In this document: positions 36,630-38,325 of the stretch, in pieces | Numbering within the stretch: position 1 is the first letter of the stretch | How the letters are laid out: each line of letters opens with the position of its first letter | Origin: a virus | Virus record (IMG/VR): IMGVR_UViG_3300042507_008319 | Location: 1-38,325 of that record | Direction: 5' to 3' (one strand) | Length of the DNA stretch: 38,325 nucleotides | Notes under the pieces: model-generated | Databases searched by the model: none | Seen by the model: the letters and a program-made list of their open reading frames with translations, nothing else | Told to the model about the DNA's origin: nothing | Program-made: the position numbers and the translations under genes

Positions 36630-38325
36630 TTGGGAACCGTGACCCTGCCCCGCGACCTGCCAGATCTGCCCCTGCGGCCGGGCTTCGTGCCCCGCAAATG
36701 GCAGCTTGAGGCGCTCTTCGCTGTGCGGCCGGCCTGGGTGGCTGGTCAGTCGCCGGTGATCAACGTCTGCACCGGCGCAGGCAAAGGCGACTTTATCGCC
36801 GCCTTGCTTGTGCGGGCCGCGGTCTTGGAGCACTGGCGGGCGCGGCAGAAGGGGCTCCAGGCGCGGCCGGCGGTGGTCATCGTGCATCGGCAGGAGCTGG
36901 TGCGCGACCTTCACGCCCGCGCCGAGGTTGTCGGCGTGACGCACGGCGTAGAGGTGGGGATCATCATGGGCACGCGCTGTGACGCCACGGCGCCGGCCCT
37001 GGTGTGCTCGGTGGCGTCGATGTCGGCTGAGCGGCTGGCGCACCTTGCGGCGGGGGCCTGCATCCTGCTCATTGACGAGGCGCACCACGCGACGGCGGAC
37101 AGCTACGGGGCGGTCCTGGCTGACCTGAAGAGCAAGGCAAAGCTCGGCGGGCGGTCGATGCCGATCTTGGGGCTCACCGCTACGGCGTTTCGGCATGACG
37201 ACGCGGGGCTCGGGCGAGTGTTTGATTGTGTCGCCTATGAATACACAATGCAGTCGGCGATCGCCGACGGTGTGCTTGCGCAGCCCGTCTTTGTGACGCC
37301 GAAGCTAACCGGCGTGGGCGGGCTTTCTGAGGCCGAGAACAAAGACCAGCGCAGCCCGGCCCGCATTTCAGCGGCGGTGCAGGAGTGGCTCGCGCGGGCC
37401 GTGGGCCGGCAGACAATCGCATTCTGCACAAACATTAGTCACGCTGGGTTGTTGGCGGCCGCCTTTCGCGCCGCTGGTGTTGAGGCGGAAGCGGTCGCAG
37501 GGTCGAACCCCAAGCCAGAGATCGCCCGCAAGCTGGCGGAATATCGGGCGGGCAAGATCCGGGTGCTGTGTAGTGTGGCGCTTGTACTCGAAGGGTTCGA
37601 CGCGCCGGCTACGTCCTGCCTTCTTGTGTGTCGCGCCATGAAGTCGCCGATCGACAAGCGGCAGGCGCTGGGGCGCGGGCTGCGGTCTGCGCCCGACAAG
37701 GTCGACTGTGTCTGTATTGACATGACCGGCGGGGCTATGGGCGATTGGGGGCTCGACAAAGAGGCCGAGTTGGCAGAGAGCGAGGGCACCGCGGGCGACT
37801 CAAAGACAGCTAAGCCGCTGGTGCTCGAAGTCGGCGCGCGGGTGCGGCTGCGGGCAGAGCCTGAGTGGGCCGCTGGTGTCGTCGATGGCGACCCTGAGCG
37901 CGGGCGGTGGCCGATCCGCTGGCCGCGGGGTGACGGGGCTGGGCCTCGGGCCGGGATGCGCACGTCGCACAAGGCGACTGAGCTGTCGCTGGTGTCGGCG
38001 GAAGACGACGGGCTCGCGGCGGTGAGGATTGAGCGGCGCGGGGATGCGCAGGTGACCCTGCTGTACGGCGCGGGCGGGGCTTCGATCTGGCCCTGGTTCT
38101 GCGAGGGGATGGGAGACGCGGCGTGCTGGTCGACCGGCGGGCGACTGACCGGCGGGCACGACGTGACGGCCCTCTGCGCGCCGCTCTCGGGCGGCTCCTG
38201 GGTCCTGTGGCGGATCGAGCGGGCTGGGGATCAGGTCCGGGCCGCACGGGTCGATGAGTACGCGCGGCGGATCGAGGCCATGCGCGCGGGCGAGGGCGTG
38301 CTCGGGCGGGCCGGGGCTACGCCGC
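36630..38325 (+). CDS. SF2 DEAH-type helicase, N-terminal part (continues at window start)
   Basis: The core motifs of superfamily 2 are present: motif I TGAGKGD at 48-54, DEAHH at 149-153, motif III-like LTATA at 182-186, and motif VI QALGRGLR at 345-352. Motif I is unusual: the residue after Lys52 is Gly, not Ser/Thr. The C-terminal half contains VGARVRLRAEPEW and IRWPRG, like a small SH3/KOW barrel. I choose TTG at 36630, 5 nt after GGGGAGG; GTG at 36639 is possible. No stop occurs before the window end; joining to 1-761 gives about 721 aa. Likely acts in replication restart or branch migration next to RuvC and the primase. Confidence 0.9.
   Translation, partial: MGTVTLPRDLPDLPLRPGFVPRKWQLEALFAVRPAWVAGQSPVINVCTGAGKGDFIAALLVRAAVLEHWRARQKGLQARPAVVIVHRQELVRDLHARAEVVGVTHGVEVGIIMGTRCDATAPALVCSVASMSAERLAHLAAGACILLIDEAHHATADSYGAVLADLKSKAKLGGRSMPILGLTATAFRHDDAGLGRVFDCVAYEYTMQSAIADGVLAQPVFVTPKLTGVGGLSEAENKDQRSPARISAAVQEWLARAVGRQTIAFCTNISHAGLLAAAFRAAGVEAEAVAGSNPKPEIARKLAEYRAGKIRVLCSVALVLEGFDAPATSCLLVCRAMKSPIDKRQALGRGLRSAPDKVDCVCIDMTGGAMGDWGLDKEAELAESEGTAGDSKTAKPLVLEVGARVRLRAEPEWAAGVVDGDPERGRWPIRWPRGDGAGPRAGMRTSHKATELSLVSAEDDGLAAVRIERRGDAQVTLLYGAGGASIWPWFCEGMGDAACWSTGGRLTGGHDVTALCAPLSGGSWVLWRIERAGDQVRAARVDEYARRIEAMRAGEGVLGRAGATP
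38035..38325. repeat. Right copy of the 291-bp terminal redundancy
   Basis: Same sequence as 1-291 with four silent differences (at 38162, 38165, 38225 and 38237). It lies inside the helicase frame, so it does not mark a packaging site by itself and is most likely where the circular map was opened. Confidence 0.95.

Overview
This window is a nearly complete genome of a tailed dsDNA bacteriophage of siphovirus type (class Caudoviricetes). It carries TerS/TerL, portal, capsid, tail tube, a G/GT-type tail chaperone with a frameshift signal, a tape-measure protein and tail-tip proteins. The DNA is very GC-rich by eye, genes are packed with 1-14 bp stop/start overlaps, and Shine-Dalgarno sequences of the GGAG/AGGAGG type are common, so the host is a high-GC bacterium. 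I cannot name it. The small lipoprotein, with an LASC lipobox and a Thr/Asp/Ser-rich mature start, faintly recalls Myxococcota-type lipoproteins, but that is only a hint. I see no integrase, tRNA gene, CRISPR array or insertion sequence.

The two window ends are the same 291 bp (1-291 and 38035-38325) with four substitutions, all synonymous in the helicase reading frame. The unique sequence is therefore about 38,034 bp, and one helicase gene runs off the right end and back in at the left end. The natural map is circular (or circularly permuted), joined at this helicase.

Layout: (1) Rightward early/replication operon from 35142 through the junction to 5629: an unknown protein, a RuvC-like resolvase, an SF2 helicase, a Prim-Pol primase fused to an AAA+ helicase, a coiled-coil protein, an N6-adenine-type methyltransferase, a small protein and an XF1762-family protein. 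Two tandem hairpins end it. (2) Leftward accessory block 9342-5872: a putative HTH protein, an ASCH protein, an unknown, an Ead/Ea22-like protein, a membrane-anchored protein and three small proteins, joined by a repeated SD/stop/start cassette. (3) A leftward lipoprotein gene (9934-9671) with its own intrinsic terminator. (4) Rightward late operon 10064-29222: packaging, head, connector, tail tube, chaperone, tape measure, tail tip, adhesin-like proteins and a probable membrane/lysis cassette with no recognisable endolysin. (5) Leftward block 35024-29219: a PDDEXK exonuclease and neighbours, a Rad50/SbcC-like ATPase with a CxxC hook, a small membrane protein and several small genes.

The most unusual feature is a regulatory module found three times on the minus strand (6809-6889, 29879-29957, 32424-32509). 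Each copy is a 47-48 bp imperfect palindrome abutting an upstream stop codon, with embedded TTGACG and [G][AT]TAAT boxes exactly 15 bp apart. It is followed by a leader hairpin, an SD and a 68-70 codon gene. The palindrome arms differ between copies but stay complementary, and two of the three small proteins look like diverged paralogues. Other points of note are a probable AUU start for the putative HTH protein, a GGGTTTC -1 frameshift site, a single-nucleotide-loop G-quadruplex motif before TerS, and helically phased GGTAG repeats before the early operon.
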